From NCBI RefSeq assembly GCF_016827675.1, contig NZ_JAERJA010000002.1, forward strand, positions 310,001 through 374,000: 64,000 bases of DNA, in the 5' to 3' direction. The translations under genes and the position numbers were made by a program. Numbering within the stretch: position 1 is the stretch's first letter; every line of letters starts with the position of its first letter. Source of the stretch: Nocardioides limicola (lineage in GTDB: Bacteria > Actinomycetota > Actinomycetes > Propionibacteriales > Nocardioidaceae). Of this stretch, positions 42,579 through 51,755 are shown in pieces. The notes under the pieces are model-generated. The model did not search any database. It saw only the letters and a program-made list of their open reading frames with translations, and had not been told where the DNA came from.

Positions 42579-43154
42579 TCAGCGGCTTCGGGTCAGCATG
42601 TGGGTCATCAGCGACGCCAGCTCCGCGTAGGCGTCCGCATCGGACATGTCCAAGCGGGAGAAGGCCTCGCCCCGCTGGATCTCGAACATCGTCACCGCCA
42701 CCATCTCCCCGACGAAGGACGCGTTCACCGTGCGGAACTCCCCGCCCTCGACCCCCGCCTCGATGAGCTCGCGGATCCGGGTGGCCGCCGCGACCGTGTG
42801 CTGCCGATAGACCTCGGCCGCGGGCCCGAATGCGGACAGATCCTCCATGAAGCGGCGCGACAGCGGGGTCAGGTAGTCGGCGACCCCGGCCAGGTAGCCC
42901 TGCACTCGCCCGGTGGCATCGTCCGCCTCCTGCACGCGCGCCTCGACCACCGGCACTGCAGCCCGGAAGTACTGCTTGACGACCTCGACGACGAGTTCCT
43001 GTTTGGTCGGCGCCAGCGCATAGAGGGTGGTCTTGGAGCAACGCAGCCGAGCTGCGAGGTCGTCGACCGTGAAGTCGGCGAAGCCCTCCGCGGCCAGCAA
43101 TGCGACGAGCCGCTCCAGCAGGTCGACCTGACGTCGCGTGAGTCGCTGGGTCAT
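42579..43154 (-). CDS. TetR/AcrR family regulator next to an acyl-CoA dehydrogenase
   Basis: 191-residue TetR repressor: HTH at residues ~8-45 (RRQVDLLERLVALLAAEGFA, then TVDDLAARLRCSKTTLYALA) and a helical ligand domain. The divergent acyl-CoA dehydrogenase, with the GTACG palindrome between, is the probable target, suggesting control by an acyl-CoA. The ATG at 43152-43154 is clear. Confidence 0.92.
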   Translation of the reverse strand: MTQRLTRRQVDLLERLVALLAAEGFADFTVDDLAARLRCSKTTLYALAPTKQELVVEVVKQYFRAAVPVVEARVQEADDATGRVQGYLAGVADYLTPLSRRFMEDLSAFGPAAEVYRQHTVAAATRIRELIEAGVEGGEFRTVNASFVGEMVAVTMFEIQRGEAFSRLDMSDADAYAELASLMTHMLTRSR

Positions 43155-43178
43155 GCGGCGCTCCCGAGTGGACGGACA

Positions 43179-43194
43179 GTACGTTGAGGCGTAC
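43179..43194. promoter_or_regulatory. GTACG-N6-CGTAC operator candidate
   Basis: GTACGTTGAGGCGTAC lies in the 78-bp gap between the divergent TetR and acyl-CoA dehydrogenase genes. It is a symmetric site suitable for TetR binding. Confidence 0.5.
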
Positions 43195-43232
43195 GCTAGC
43201 ACGATCTTTCGTATCATTCTTGAGGAGTCCCT

Positions 43233-44420
43233 GTGCCCGCCAGCCGTGTCCTGCCCACCCAGGAGGCCGCCGACCTGATCCACCTGGTCCGCGAGATCGC
43301 CACCAGGGAACTGCTCCCCCGGGCCGCGTCGGCCGAGGCGACCGAGGCGTTCCCGCGCGACGTCTTCCGGACCCTCGGCCAGGCCGGCGTCCTCGGACTG
43401 CCCTACCCCGAGGAGTACGGCGGCGGCGGGGCGCCGTACGAGCTCTACCTCCAGGTGCTCGAAGAGATCGGGGCCGTCTGGTCCAGCGTCGGCGTGGGGG
43501 TGAGCGTGCACGCGCTGAGCTGCTTCGGCCTGGCCACCCAGGGCACGCCCGAGCAGCGACAGCGTTGGCTTCCCCAGATGCTCGGCGGCGACCTGCTGGG
43601 CGCCTACTGCCTCTCCGAACCGCACGCGGGCTCGGACCCCGCTGCGATGCGCACCACCGCTCGTCGCGACGGCGACGACTATGTGATCAACGGCGTGAAG
43701 GCGTGGACCACGCATGGTGGCGAGGCCGACTTCTACAAGGTGATGGCCCGCACCAGCGATGACACCGACACGTCCCGAGGCGGCGGCATCTCCTGCTTCC
43801 TGGTCCCCGCGGACACACCGGGCCTGACAGCGGACGTGCCGGAGAAGAAGATGGGGCTGACCGGGTCCACCACCGCGACCATGCTCTTCGACCAGGTGCG
43901 CGTCAGCGCCGACCGCCGACTCGGCGAGGAGGGCGAGGGGCTGCGGATCGCGCTGGCCGGCCTGGACGCCGGCCGGCTGGGCATCGCGGCGGTGGCCACC
44001 GGACTGGCCCAGGGAGCCCTCGACCAGGCCGTCGCCTACGCGAAGGAGCGGGAGACGTTCGGACGGGCGATCATCGACCACCAGGGGCTGGCCTTCCTGC
44101 TGGCCGATATGGAGGCCGCCGTCCAGTCCGCGCGAGCGATGACGCTGCATGCCGCCCGGCTCAAGGACCGGGGACTGCGCTACGGGCGGGAGGCGTCGAT
44201 CGCCAAGCTCGTCGCCACCGACAACGCGATGAAGGTGACCACGGACGCGGTGCAGGTCTTCGGTGGCTACGGCTACACCCGCGACTTCCCGGTGGAGCGG
44301 TACATGCGTGAGGCCAAGGTGATGCAGATCTTCGAGGGCACCAACCAGATCCAGCGGATGGTGATCGGCCGGTCGCTGGCCGCCGGGTCCCCGGGCCCGC
44401 TGCACGTCGCCGACCGGTGA
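43233..44420 (+). CDS. acyl-CoA dehydrogenase family protein
   Basis: FAD-dependent dehydrogenase introducing a C2-C3 double bond in acyl-CoAs. 395 residues, normal for the family. CLSEPHAGSDPAAMRT is the FAD-binding signature, TGSTTATMLFDQVRV the second motif, and FEGTNQIQRMVIGR carries the catalytic glutamate near the C-terminus. Chain-length specificity cannot be read. It starts at a GTG (43233) after a GAGGAG-type ribosome binding site, and is probably regulated by the divergent TetR. Confidence 0.95.
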   Translation: MPASRVLPTQEAADLIHLVREIATRELLPRAASAEATEAFPRDVFRTLGQAGVLGLPYPEEYGGGGAPYELYLQVLEEIGAVWSSVGVGVSVHALSCFGLATQGTPEQRQRWLPQMLGGDLLGAYCLSEPHAGSDPAAMRTTARRDGDDYVINGVKAWTTHGGEADFYKVMARTSDDTDTSRGGGISCFLVPADTPGLTADVPEKKMGLTGSTTATMLFDQVRVSADRRLGEEGEGLRIALAGLDAGRLGIAAVATGLAQGALDQAVAYAKERETFGRAIIDHQGLAFLLADMEAAVQSARAMTLHAARLKDRGLRYGREASIAKLVATDNAMKVTTDAVQVFGGYGYTRDFPVERYMREAKVMQIFEGTNQIQRMVIGRSLAAGSPGPLHVADR

Positions 44421-44430
44421 CCCGGCGTCC

Positions 44431-45102
44431 TCAGCGCGTGAACCAGCGGGCCAGCAGGGTGCCGTCGTCGGCGACCACGAGCTGACGCAGGGTGAGCGGC
44501 ACGTCCACCGGCGCCCCGTCCGCCAGGCGCAGATGGTCCCCGGCCAGCAACCGCGCGACGGTGGTCAGGCACAACTCATCGACCAGACCGGCGGCGAGCA
44601 GGTCGCGGGCCAGACTGGGCCCGCCCTCGCAGAGGATCTGGGTGAGCCCCCGATCGACCAACGCGCGGCGCAGCGCCGTCAGATCCGGCGCGGCGTCACC
44701 GAGCAGCCAGGTCCGATCGGCACCCAACAACTCCCTCGTCTCGGCCAGGAACGGCGCGTCGGCACCGGTCGCCACCACCACCTGGCCGAGGTCGCCGGCG
44801 CGTAGCGAATCCGGCACCCGGCCGGAGCGGGAGACCACCACCAAAGGCTTCGGATTCGGGCGGTACTCCTCGTCGCGGATGGTGCCGGCACCGACGACCA
44901 CCACGTCGGCGAGCTCCCGGAGCAGCCCGAAGACCCGATGATCGACCTCGTTGTTGATGCTCCGGCTGAGCCCGTCCGGTCCCTGCACCGCACCGTCCAC
45001 GGTGGCCACGAAGTTCAGCCGCAGCCACGGGTCACCGCCGGGGGCGTAGGCGTCCGCCAGCTCCTCCTCGCCGAGATCGGCCCACTGACGCAGCACGGTC
45101 AT
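44431..45102 (-). CDS. pyrimidine reductase family protein (RibD C-terminal-like)
   Basis: Stand-alone RibD-C/dihydrofolate-reductase-like domain of 223 residues. FVATVDGAVQGPDGLSRSI is the N-terminal substrate/NADPH segment, VVVGAGTIRDEEYRPNP the central cofactor motif, and LCEGGPSLARDLLAAGLVDEL the conserved C-terminal region. Relatives reduce the ribosyl side chain in riboflavin synthesis, but many actinobacterial stand-alone copies are of unproven substrate. The ATG at 45100-45102 is clear; the frame continues far upstream without typical residues. Confidence 0.88.
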   Translation of the reverse strand: MTVLRQWADLGEEELADAYAPGGDPWLRLNFVATVDGAVQGPDGLSRSINNEVDHRVFGLLRELADVVVVGAGTIRDEEYRPNPKPLVVVSRSGRVPDSLRAGDLGQVVVATGADAPFLAETRELLGADRTWLLGDAAPDLTALRRALVDRGLTQILCEGGPSLARDLLAAGLVDELCLTTVARLLAGDHLRLADGAPVDVPLTLRQLVVADDGTLLARWFTR

Positions 45103-45160
45103 CGGTCCATCATGCCGGGGAGCCGGTTCCTCGGCATCTGTCGGGTGCCAGACTGACCCG

Positions 45161-46054
45161 ATGATCAGCCTGAGCGAATTGGCCCGCCTGCACGACGAGC
45201 ATCGCTCGGAGCTGACCCACCCGGTGGCCACGGTCGACCTGCCCCACGGCGTACGCATCGGGGACGAGCAGGTGACGGTGATGGGCACCGTGAACCTGTC
45301 GAAGGACTCCACCTATCGGGAGAGCATCGCTCCGACCACCGCGTCGGCGATCCGACTCGGTCGGGTCCAGATCGCCCAGGGTGCTGCGATCGTCGACCTC
45401 GGCGCGGAGTCCTCGGCCACCCACGCCGCACGGGTCTCCCCCCAGGCCCAGCAGGACGCCCTGATCCCGGTGGTGGAGGCGCTGGCAGCCGAGGCAGTGG
45501 TCTCCGTGGAGACCTACCACCCGTCCGTGGTCGAGGCCTGCCTGGCGGCCGGCGCCAGGGTGCTCAACATGACCGGCCGCGACCACGAGGAGGAGATGCT
45601 CACCCTGGCCGCCGAGTACGACGCGGCCGTGGTGCTCTGCTACGGCGAGGCCGCCAACGTCCGGGAGACCTCGGAGATCCCGCTCACCGACGACCCGGTG
45701 CAGGCGCTGCTGGAGCATTTCGGACCGCGGCTCGAGCGCGCCCGCGAGCTCGGCGTCGAGCGGGTGGTGATCGACCCCGGGATGGGGTTCCAGTACCGCA
45801 ACCTGACCGACCCCCACGTCCGGGTCCGCCATCAGGCCAACGTGCTGCTGAACTCGTTCCGGCTGCGTCCCCTAGCAGTGCCGGTGTGCACCGTGCTGCC
45901 GCACTCCCTGGACGTCTTCGAGGCCGAGTTCCGCAAGGCGGAGGGCTTCTTCGCGGTGCTCGCCTCCTTGGCTGGCGTGCAGTTGCTGCGGGTGCACGAG
46001 GTCGCCCACATCCGGGCCGTGCTGCACGCCCTCGCCGTGCTCAACCAGCGTTAG
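45161..46054 (+). CDS. dihydropteroate synthase-like protein, divergent
   Basis: 297-residue pterin-binding-domain protein. VTVMGTVNLSKDSTYRES corresponds to the DHPS N-terminal motif IMGILNVTPDSFSDGG but lacks the usual DSFSDGG; IVDLGAESSATHA replaces the DxGGESTRPG motif; and VVIDPGMGFQY matches DPGIGF. The fold is probably the same TIM barrel, but loss of the STRPG motif argues against a normal FolP role. It lies 58 bp from the RibD-C-like gene, divergent, so the two may share control. Confidence 0.8.
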   Translation: MISLSELARLHDEHRSELTHPVATVDLPHGVRIGDEQVTVMGTVNLSKDSTYRESIAPTTASAIRLGRVQIAQGAAIVDLGAESSATHAARVSPQAQQDALIPVVEALAAEAVVSVETYHPSVVEACLAAGARVLNMTGRDHEEEMLTLAAEYDAAVVLCYGEAANVRETSEIPLTDDPVQALLEHFGPRLERARELGVERVVIDPGMGFQYRNLTDPHVRVRHQANVLLNSFRLRPLAVPVCTVLPHSLDVFEAEFRKAEGFFAVLASLAGVQLLRVHEVAHIRAVLHALAVLNQR

Positions 46055-46064
46055 CCGGCGCGCC

Positions 46065-46835
46065 TCACCCGAGCCGGTCGGCCTCGTCGGTCGGCAGGAA
46101 CTGGTCGGCGATCTGCGGCCAGGCGCCATCGATGACGGCGAACATGTCGATGTGTGTGGCCTTGTCCACGTGGGGCTTGTTCAGCTCCTTGGTGACCACC
46201 TTGACCAGGAACCGGCGCAGTTCGGCGTCCAGCCCGGCCACCTTCTGCAGCCAGGCGCTGCGGCGCTTGTCGGTGACCATGTCGAGCTTGACGTGCTGCT
46301 CGACCGGCGGGGTGATCTCCCAGACGATCATCAACGGCGGCTCGACCCGCACGGTCAGGATCAGCGGCACCAGCACCTCGGCCCGGAACCGATGCAGGTC
46401 CACGTTGATGTCGACCTCGAAGTCCGCGGTGAGCGGCAGGTACACCTGATAGCTGAGCCGCTCGCCGGGGATCTCGTGCCCGTACGTCGGTCGGAACTGG
46501 GCCAACGCGTTGATGGTGGCGAAGCGCCGCCCCGGGCCTGCCTTGATCGGGCCCAGGCTCAGGCTGTCGCCGAGCACCCGGTCGATCGACTTCATCACCC
46601 GATCGGTGTGCAGGATCTGACGGATGAAGCTCTCCCCGAACTCCCCGTAGGTCATCGGCTCCGCCCCGGGCTCCGTGGTGGACTCCGCCGCCACCTCGTC
46701 ACCGGCTGCGGGCGGCTCGTCGAGGCCCGGAACCTGGTCGGCCCCGACCAGTTCCTCCAACCCCTCCAGCAGTGCGGCGGGCACGTCGGCCTCGGTCACG
46801 CCCATCTGCCCGTCCGGGCTCGGCTCGGTGGTCAC
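46065..46835 (-). CDS. conserved hypothetical protein
   Basis: 256-residue soluble protein of unknown function. The N-terminal ~70 residues are acidic and low in complexity. The core (MTYGEFGESFIRQILHTDRVM, then ADFEVDINVDLHRFRAEVL) is rich in alternating hydrophobic residues suggesting a beta-barrel, with VEPPLMIVWEITPP and a C-terminal helix. I recognise no family with confidence; similar proteins occur in other actinobacteria. The GTG at 46833-46835 is the likely start, since codons upstream read as low-complexity noise. Confidence 0.72.
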   Translation of the reverse strand: MTTEPSPDGQMGVTEADVPAALLEGLEELVGADQVPGLDEPPAAGDEVAAESTTEPGAEPMTYGEFGESFIRQILHTDRVMKSIDRVLGDSLSLGPIKAGPGRRFATINALAQFRPTYGHEIPGERLSYQVYLPLTADFEVDINVDLHRFRAEVLVPLILTVRVEPPLMIVWEITPPVEQHVKLDMVTDKRRSAWLQKVAGLDAELRRFLVKVVTKELNKPHVDKATHIDMFAVIDGAWPQIADQFLPTDEADRLG

Positions 46836-46920
46836 GAGGCGAGACTGTAGCCCGAATCGACGCGTGCGGGGACCTCTGCCCGCCCGGCGCCCCGGGGAAC
46901 AGCGTTCTCCGTGGCGGCAG

Positions 46921-47526
46921 TCAGCGGAGTTCGCGACGGCGCGGTTCGGGGGCCAGCCACCACGCGGCCAGCCCGCCACCGACGGCTCCGAAGAGGTGAC
47001 CCTCCCAGCTCACCCCGGACTGACCGGGGAGCACTCCCCAGAGAGCGCCGCCGTAGTAGATGATCACCGCGACTCCGATCGCCAGATGACCGAGTCGGCG
47101 ACTGAAGAGTCCGTAGAGCATCAGGTAGATCAGCCAGCCGAAGACCAGGATCGAGGCCCCGGCATGGATGGACTGGGGTGCCCCGACCACCCAGATGCCG
47201 ACACCGCCGACCACCCAGACCACCAGGGTGACCATCAGCCAGCGGCCCACACCCGAGAGCAGGATCAGGAAGCCGAGCACCAGCAGCGGGCCGGTGTTGG
47301 CGATCAGGTGGCCCCACCCGAAGTGCAGCAACGGCGCGAAGAGCACACCGACCAACCCGTCCTGGGAGCGCGGTCGAACGCCCTGGGCATCCAGGGCGTT
47401 GCCGAAGATCACCACGTCGGCCGCCTCGACCAGCCAGAGCAGCGCCACGAACCCGACGATCCACACCAACGCCCGCTGCCACGCGGGCGTCGGTCGCCGG
47501 ACCGGATCGTCGTACCCGTAGGTCAT
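46921..47526 (-). CDS. rhomboid family intramembrane serine protease
   Basis: 201-residue protein with six hydrophobic helices. The rhomboid core is intact: HLIANTGPLLVLG in TM2, the catalytic serine in GASILVFGW (TM4, GxSxxxFG pattern) and the catalytic histidine in WEGHLFGAVGG (TM6). It cleaves membrane proteins within the bilayer; substrates are unknown. The ATG at 47524-47526 follows GGTGGGG and fits the family N-terminus better than the ATG 9 bp upstream. It is divergent from icmF across a 24-bp perfect palindrome. Confidence 0.92.
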   Translation of the reverse strand: MTYGYDDPVRRPTPAWQRALVWIVGFVALLWLVEAADVVIFGNALDAQGVRPRSQDGLVGVLFAPLLHFGWGHLIANTGPLLVLGFLILLSGVGRWLMVTLVVWVVGGVGIWVVGAPQSIHAGASILVFGWLIYLMLYGLFSRRLGHLAIGVAVIIYYGGALWGVLPGQSGVSWEGHLFGAVGGGLAAWWLAPEPRRRELR

Positions 47527-47559
47527 GCACCCCACCGTAGACAGGGGTTGGTGGCGGTG

Positions 47560-47583
47560 AATTAGTAGGATATCCTACTAATT
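47560..47583. promoter_or_regulatory. 24-bp perfect palindrome in the icmF promoter region
   Basis: Core TTAGTAGGATATCCTACTAA at 47562-47581, with one further complementary pair at each step outward (24 bp total). A looser related site, ACTAGG-N4-CCTACT, follows at 47584-47600. It lies 35 bp before icmF and 33 bp from the divergent rhomboid start: strongly symmetric and AT-rich in GC-rich DNA, so very likely an operator. Confidence 0.75.
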
Positions 47584-47618
47584 ACTAGGGTCACCTACTA
47601 TCTTTCCCGGAGGATCCC

Positions 47619-50600
47619 GTGTCCACGCTGCACACCCCCGCTCACCAGGTGCGTCTGGTCACCGCCTCCAGCCTCTTCGACGGCCACGACGCCTCGATCA
47701 ACATCATGCGGCGAATCTTCCAGTCCCAGGGTTGTGAAGTGATCCACCTCGGCCACAACCGGTCGGTCGCCGAGATCGTCGAGACCGCGATCGAGGAGGA
47801 CGTGCACGGCATCGCCGTCTCCTCCTACCAGGGCGGCCACGTGGAGTACTTCGAGTACCTCGTGGAACTGCTGCGGCAACGCGGCGCCGGGCACATCCAG
47901 GTGGTCGGGGGTGGCGGCGGGGTCATCGTGCACGACGAGATCGCCCGGCTGCGCGACTGCGGGGTGACCATCTTCTCCCCCGAGGACGGCCAGCGGATGG
48001 GGCTGGCCGCGATGGTCAACTCGGTCGTCGCCGACTGCGACGTGGACCTGTGGCAGGCCGGGGCGGTCACCGCCGAGCAGGTGCTCAGCGGCGACCGTGC
48101 CGCCGTGGCCAGGGCGATCACCGGGGCCGAGACAGGGGAACTGAGCACCGACCTCGTGGAGCGGCTGCGGGCGGCCTCGGTCAGCCACCAGGTGCCCGTC
48201 CTCGGCATCACCGGCACCGGCGGCTCCGGCAAGTCCAGCCTCACCGACGAACTGGTACGCCGACTCCGCGTCGATCAGCAGGACAAGCTCCGGGTCGCCG
48301 TGATCGCGGTCGACCCGACCCGACGACGCGGGGGCGGCGCGCTGCTCGGCGATCGGATCAGGATGAACAGCCTCGACCTGGAGGGGCTCGACCGGGATCG
48401 GGTCTTCTTCCGAAGCCTGGCCACCCGCGGCGCCCACGAACTCCCCGCCCATCTCGACGACGTCCTCACCGTGGTCAAGTCGGCCGGCTTCGACCTGGTG
48501 ATCGTGGAGACCCCGGGCATCGGCCAGGGAGACGCGGCGATCGTGCCGTTCGTCGACACCAGCCTGTACGTGATGACGCCGGAGTTCGGCGCCGCGTCAC
48601 AGCTGGAGAAGATCGACATGCTGGACTTCGCCGACGTGGTGGCGATCAACAAGTTCGAGCGCCGCGGCGCGGCGGACGCGCTGCGAGACGTCGGCCGCCA
48701 ACTGGTCCGCAACCAGGAGGCCTTCGGACAGTCCTGGGAGGACATGCCGGTCTTCGGCACCTCGGCGGCTACCTTCGACGACGACGGGGTGACCGCCCTC
48801 TACCAACACCTGCGCGGACTGCTCAGCGAGCGCGGTCTGGCCCTGGACGAAGGCACCCTCCCGGCGGTCACCGGGAAGCAGTCCACCCGGATCCAGCAGG
48901 TGCTGCCCCCGGAGCGCACCCGCTACCTGGCCGAGATCGCGCAGACGGTGCGCGACTACCACGCGACCACCGACGAACTGGCTGCCGCCGCCCGACGAGT
49001 GCAGTCGATCGAGGCCGTCCGGGCCGCTCTCGGGGTCGAGGTCGACGAGGTGGAGGAGCTCTGGAGCCAGGCCCGCCGGGGGCTGCCGGACGAGGTCGCC
49101 GACGAACTCGCCGCATGGCCGACCGTGGTCGAGTCCTTCCGCGGCGACGAGCGGGTGGTGAAGGTCCGCGACACCGAACTGCGCACCCGCCTCACCCGAG
49201 AGTCGCTCAGCGGTACGCCGATCCCCCGCGTCGCCCTGCCGGCGTACACCGACCATGGCGAACTGGTGCGCTTCTGGCGTCGGGAGAACCTGCCCGGCCG
49301 GTTCCCGTTCACCGCCGGGGTGTTCGAGTTCAAACGCGATGCCGAGGACCCGGCCCGGATGTTCGCCGGCGAGGGGGACCCGTTCCGCACCAACCGGCGG
49401 TTCAAGCTGCTCTCGGAGGACACGCCGGCGACCCGTCTCTCGACCGCGTTCGACTCGGTGACGCTGTACGGACGCGACCCGGACGAGCGCCCCGACATCT
49501 ACGGCAAGGTGGGCACCTCGGGCGTCAGCGTGGCCACCCTGGACGACATGAAGGTGCTCTACGACGGCTTCGACCTGCTCGACCCGACCACGAGCGTGTC
49601 GATGACGATCAACGGACCGGCACCCACCGTGCTGGCCTTCTTCCTCAACACGGTGCTGGATCAGGCGGCCGAGCGGGGCATCGACGCGGCGACCGCACTG
49701 CAGACTGTGCGAGGCACCGTGCAGGCCGACATCCTCAAGGAGGACCAGGGGCAGAACACCTGCCTGTTCTCCACCGAGTTCTCGCTGCGGTGCATGGCCG
49801 ACATCGCCGAGTGGTTCATCGAGCATCGGGTGCGGAACTTCTACTCGGTGTCGATCTCCGGTTATCACATCGCCGAGGCCGGGGCGAACCCGATCAGTCA
49901 GCTCGCCTTCACCCTGGCCAACGGATTCACCTACGTGGAGTCCTACCTGGCCCGCGGCATGGACATCGACGACTTCGCCCCGAACCTGTCGTTCTTCTTC
50001 TCCAACGGCATGGACCCGGAGTACTCGGTGATCGGCCGGGTCGCCAGGCGGATCTGGGCGGTGGCGATGAAGGAGCGGTACGGCGCCAGCGAACGCTCGC
50101 AGAAGCTGAAGTACCACGTGCAGACCTCAGGTCGTTCCCTGCACGCCCAGGAGATGGACTTCAACGACATCCGCACCACCCTGCAGGCACTGATCGCCAT
50201 CTACGACAACGCCAACTCGCTGCACACCAACGCCTACGACGAGGCGGTCACCACGCCCAGCCAGGAGTCGGTCCGCCGGGCGATGGCGATCCAGCTCATC
50301 ATCAACCGCGAGTGGGGGCTGGCGATGAACGAGAACCCGCTGCAAGGATCGTTCATCATCGACCAGTTGACCGACCTGGTCGAGGCTGCGGTGCTGACCG
50401 AGTTCGACCGGATCTCCGAGCGCGGCGGCGTGCTCGGCGCGATGGAGACCGGCTATCAGCGGGGCCGGATCCAGGACGAGTCGATGACCTACGAGCAACG
50501 CAAGCACGACGGGTCGCTGCCGATCATCGGTGTCAACACCTTCCGCCGCCCCGGCGACGACGGCACCCCGCAGCACGTCGAGTTGGCGCGTGCCACCGAG

Positions 50601-50810
50601 GACGAGAAGCAGTCCCAACTGCGGCGGCTGCGCGCGTTCCACACCGCACACGCCACCGACTCCGAGCAGGCGCTGGCGCGACTCAAGGAGGCTGCCACCG
50701 GCGGGGAGAACATCTTCGCGGCCCTGATGGATGCCGCGCGGGTCTGCTCACTCGGTCAGATCACCGAGGCGTTCTTCGAGGTCGGCGGTCAGTACCGCCG
50801 CAACGTCTGA
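47619..50810 (+). CDS. icmF: fused isobutyryl-CoA mutase IcmF
   Basis: Coenzyme-B12-dependent mutase interconverting isobutyryl-CoA and butyryl-CoA (and related acyl-CoAs), fused to its own G-protein chaperone. 1063 residues: an N-terminal B12-binding domain (SLFDGHDASINIMRRI and SYQGGHVEYF), a MeaI-type GTPase domain with P-loop TGTGGSGKSSLTDE near residues 198-211 and ETPGIGQGD, then the C-terminal mutase barrel (about residues 540-1063). Domain order and length match IcmF. It starts at a GTG after GGAGG. It needs cobalamin; a BtuF-like gene lies downstream at 52438. Confidence 0.96.
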   Translation: MSTLHTPAHQVRLVTASSLFDGHDASINIMRRIFQSQGCEVIHLGHNRSVAEIVETAIEEDVHGIAVSSYQGGHVEYFEYLVELLRQRGAGHIQVVGGGGGVIVHDEIARLRDCGVTIFSPEDGQRMGLAAMVNSVVADCDVDLWQAGAVTAEQVLSGDRAAVARAITGAETGELSTDLVERLRAASVSHQVPVLGITGTGGSGKSSLTDELVRRLRVDQQDKLRVAVIAVDPTRRRGGGALLGDRIRMNSLDLEGLDRDRVFFRSLATRGAHELPAHLDDVLTVVKSAGFDLVIVETPGIGQGDAAIVPFVDTSLYVMTPEFGAASQLEKIDMLDFADVVAINKFERRGAADALRDVGRQLVRNQEAFGQSWEDMPVFGTSAATFDDDGVTALYQHLRGLLSERGLALDEGTLPAVTGKQSTRIQQVLPPERTRYLAEIAQTVRDYHATTDELAAAARRVQSIEAVRAALGVEVDEVEELWSQARRGLPDEVADELAAWPTVVESFRGDERVVKVRDTELRTRLTRESLSGTPIPRVALPAYTDHGELVRFWRRENLPGRFPFTAGVFEFKRDAEDPARMFAGEGDPFRTNRRFKLLSEDTPATRLSTAFDSVTLYGRDPDERPDIYGKVGTSGVSVATLDDMKVLYDGFDLLDPTTSVSMTINGPAPTVLAFFLNTVLDQAAERGIDAATALQTVRGTVQADILKEDQGQNTCLFSTEFSLRCMADIAEWFIEHRVRNFYSVSISGYHIAEAGANPISQLAFTLANGFTYVESYLARGMDIDDFAPNLSFFFSNGMDPEYSVIGRVARRIWAVAMKERYGASERSQKLKYHVQTSGRSLHAQEMDFNDIRTTLQALIAIYDNANSLHTNAYDEAVTTPSQESVRRAMAIQLIINREWGLAMNENPLQGSFIIDQLTDLVEAAVLTEFDRISERGGVLGAMETGYQRGRIQDESMTYEQRKHDGSLPIIGVNTFRRPGDDGTPQHVELARATEDEKQSQLRRLRAFHTAHATDSEQALARLKEAATGGENIFAALMDAARVCSLGQITEAFFEVGGQYRRNV

Positions 50811-50828
50811 GGCCCTCGCGCCATCAGG

Positions 50829-51686
50829 CTAGTACGTGTAGAAACCCCGGCCGGTCTTGCGGCCGAGGAGCCCGGCATCGACCATCCGGGCCAGCAGCGG
50901 CGGCGCGGCGTACAACGGCTCCTTGAACTCCTCGTACAGCGACTCGGCCACCGCCTTGGTGGTGTCCAGGCCGATCAGGTCCGCCAGCGCCAGCGGCCCC
51001 TGCGGGTGGGCGGCTCCGAGGACCAGGCCACGGTCGATGTCCTCGGCGGTGGCGAAGCCGGACTCCAGCATCCGGATCGCGGAGAGCACGAACGGGATGA
51101 GCAGCGCGTTGACGATGAAGCCGGCCCGGTCACCGGCCTCGATCGCGGACTTGCCCAGCACGGCCTCGACGAAGTCGCGGGCCCGCTCGGTGACCTCGGG
51201 CGCGGTGAGCAACGAGGGCACCAGTTCGACCAGGGCCAGCACCGGCACCGGGTTGAAGAAGTGGATGCCCAGCACGTGATGGGGCCGGGAGGTGACCACG
51301 CCGAGTTTCATGATCGGGATGGACGAGGTGTTGGAGGCCAGGATGGCGTCCGGGTCGACGACGATCTCGTCGAGCTGCTTGAAGAGGTCGATCTTGGCCG
51401 ACTCCTCCTCGATGATCGCCTCGATGACCAGCTGCCGATCAGCCAGCGCCTCGAGGTCGGTGACCACGGTGAGGCGGGCGAGCACCTCGTCGGCCGAGGC
51501 GATCCGACCCTTCGCCGCAGCCCGGGCCAGCGACTTCTCCAGTCGCGCCAGGCCCGCCTTGGCCGCCCCCTCACTCGACTCCACCACGACCACGTCCAGG
51601 CCGGCGCGAGCACAGACTTCGGCGATTCCCGCACCCATCAGTCCACAGCCGACGACACCGATCTTCTGCATGGGCGCTACGCTCAC
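50829..51686 (-). CDS. hbd: 3-hydroxybutyryl-CoA dehydrogenase
   Basis: NAD(P)-dependent oxidoreductase converting 3-hydroxybutyryl-CoA and acetoacetyl-CoA, cytosolic. 285 residues. The Rossmann motif GVVGCGLMGAGIAEV is near residue 10, the catalytic NTSSIPI and HFFNPVPVLALVE motifs are in the middle, and the C-terminal 3HCDH domain is present (GPLALADLIGLDTTKAV). The GTG at 51684-51686 gives the family's usual short N-terminus; an ATG at 51671 is an alternative. It is divergent from a TetR gene with a palindrome between, and icmF ends nearby: butyryl-CoA metabolism is the likely theme. Confidence 0.95.
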   Translation of the reverse strand: MSVAPMQKIGVVGCGLMGAGIAEVCARAGLDVVVVESSEGAAKAGLARLEKSLARAAAKGRIASADEVLARLTVVTDLEALADRQLVIEAIIEEESAKIDLFKQLDEIVVDPDAILASNTSSIPIMKLGVVTSRPHHVLGIHFFNPVPVLALVELVPSLLTAPEVTERARDFVEAVLGKSAIEAGDRAGFIVNALLIPFVLSAIRMLESGFATAEDIDRGLVLGAAHPQGPLALADLIGLDTTKAVAESLYEEFKEPLYAAPPLLARMVDAGLLGRKTGRGFYTY

Positions 51687-51712
51687 TTCCGTTGGGATTC
51701 GATTCCAGATTC

Positions 51713-51729
51713 ACGGTACTCAGTACCGT
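51713..51729. promoter_or_regulatory. 17-bp palindrome between hbd and its TetR regulator
   Basis: ACGGTACT-C-AGTACCGT is a perfect inverted repeat 26 bp before both the hbd and the TetR start codons. It is the obvious operator candidate for the divergent TetR. Confidence 0.7.
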
Positions 51730-51755
51730 CGAGTAACCAGAACTCGAGGAGCACC

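Noticed and set aside
48050..50926. 958-codon frame overlapping icmF
   Set aside because: Out-of-frame shadow, extremely Arg/Gly/Pro rich; icmF has full domain support.
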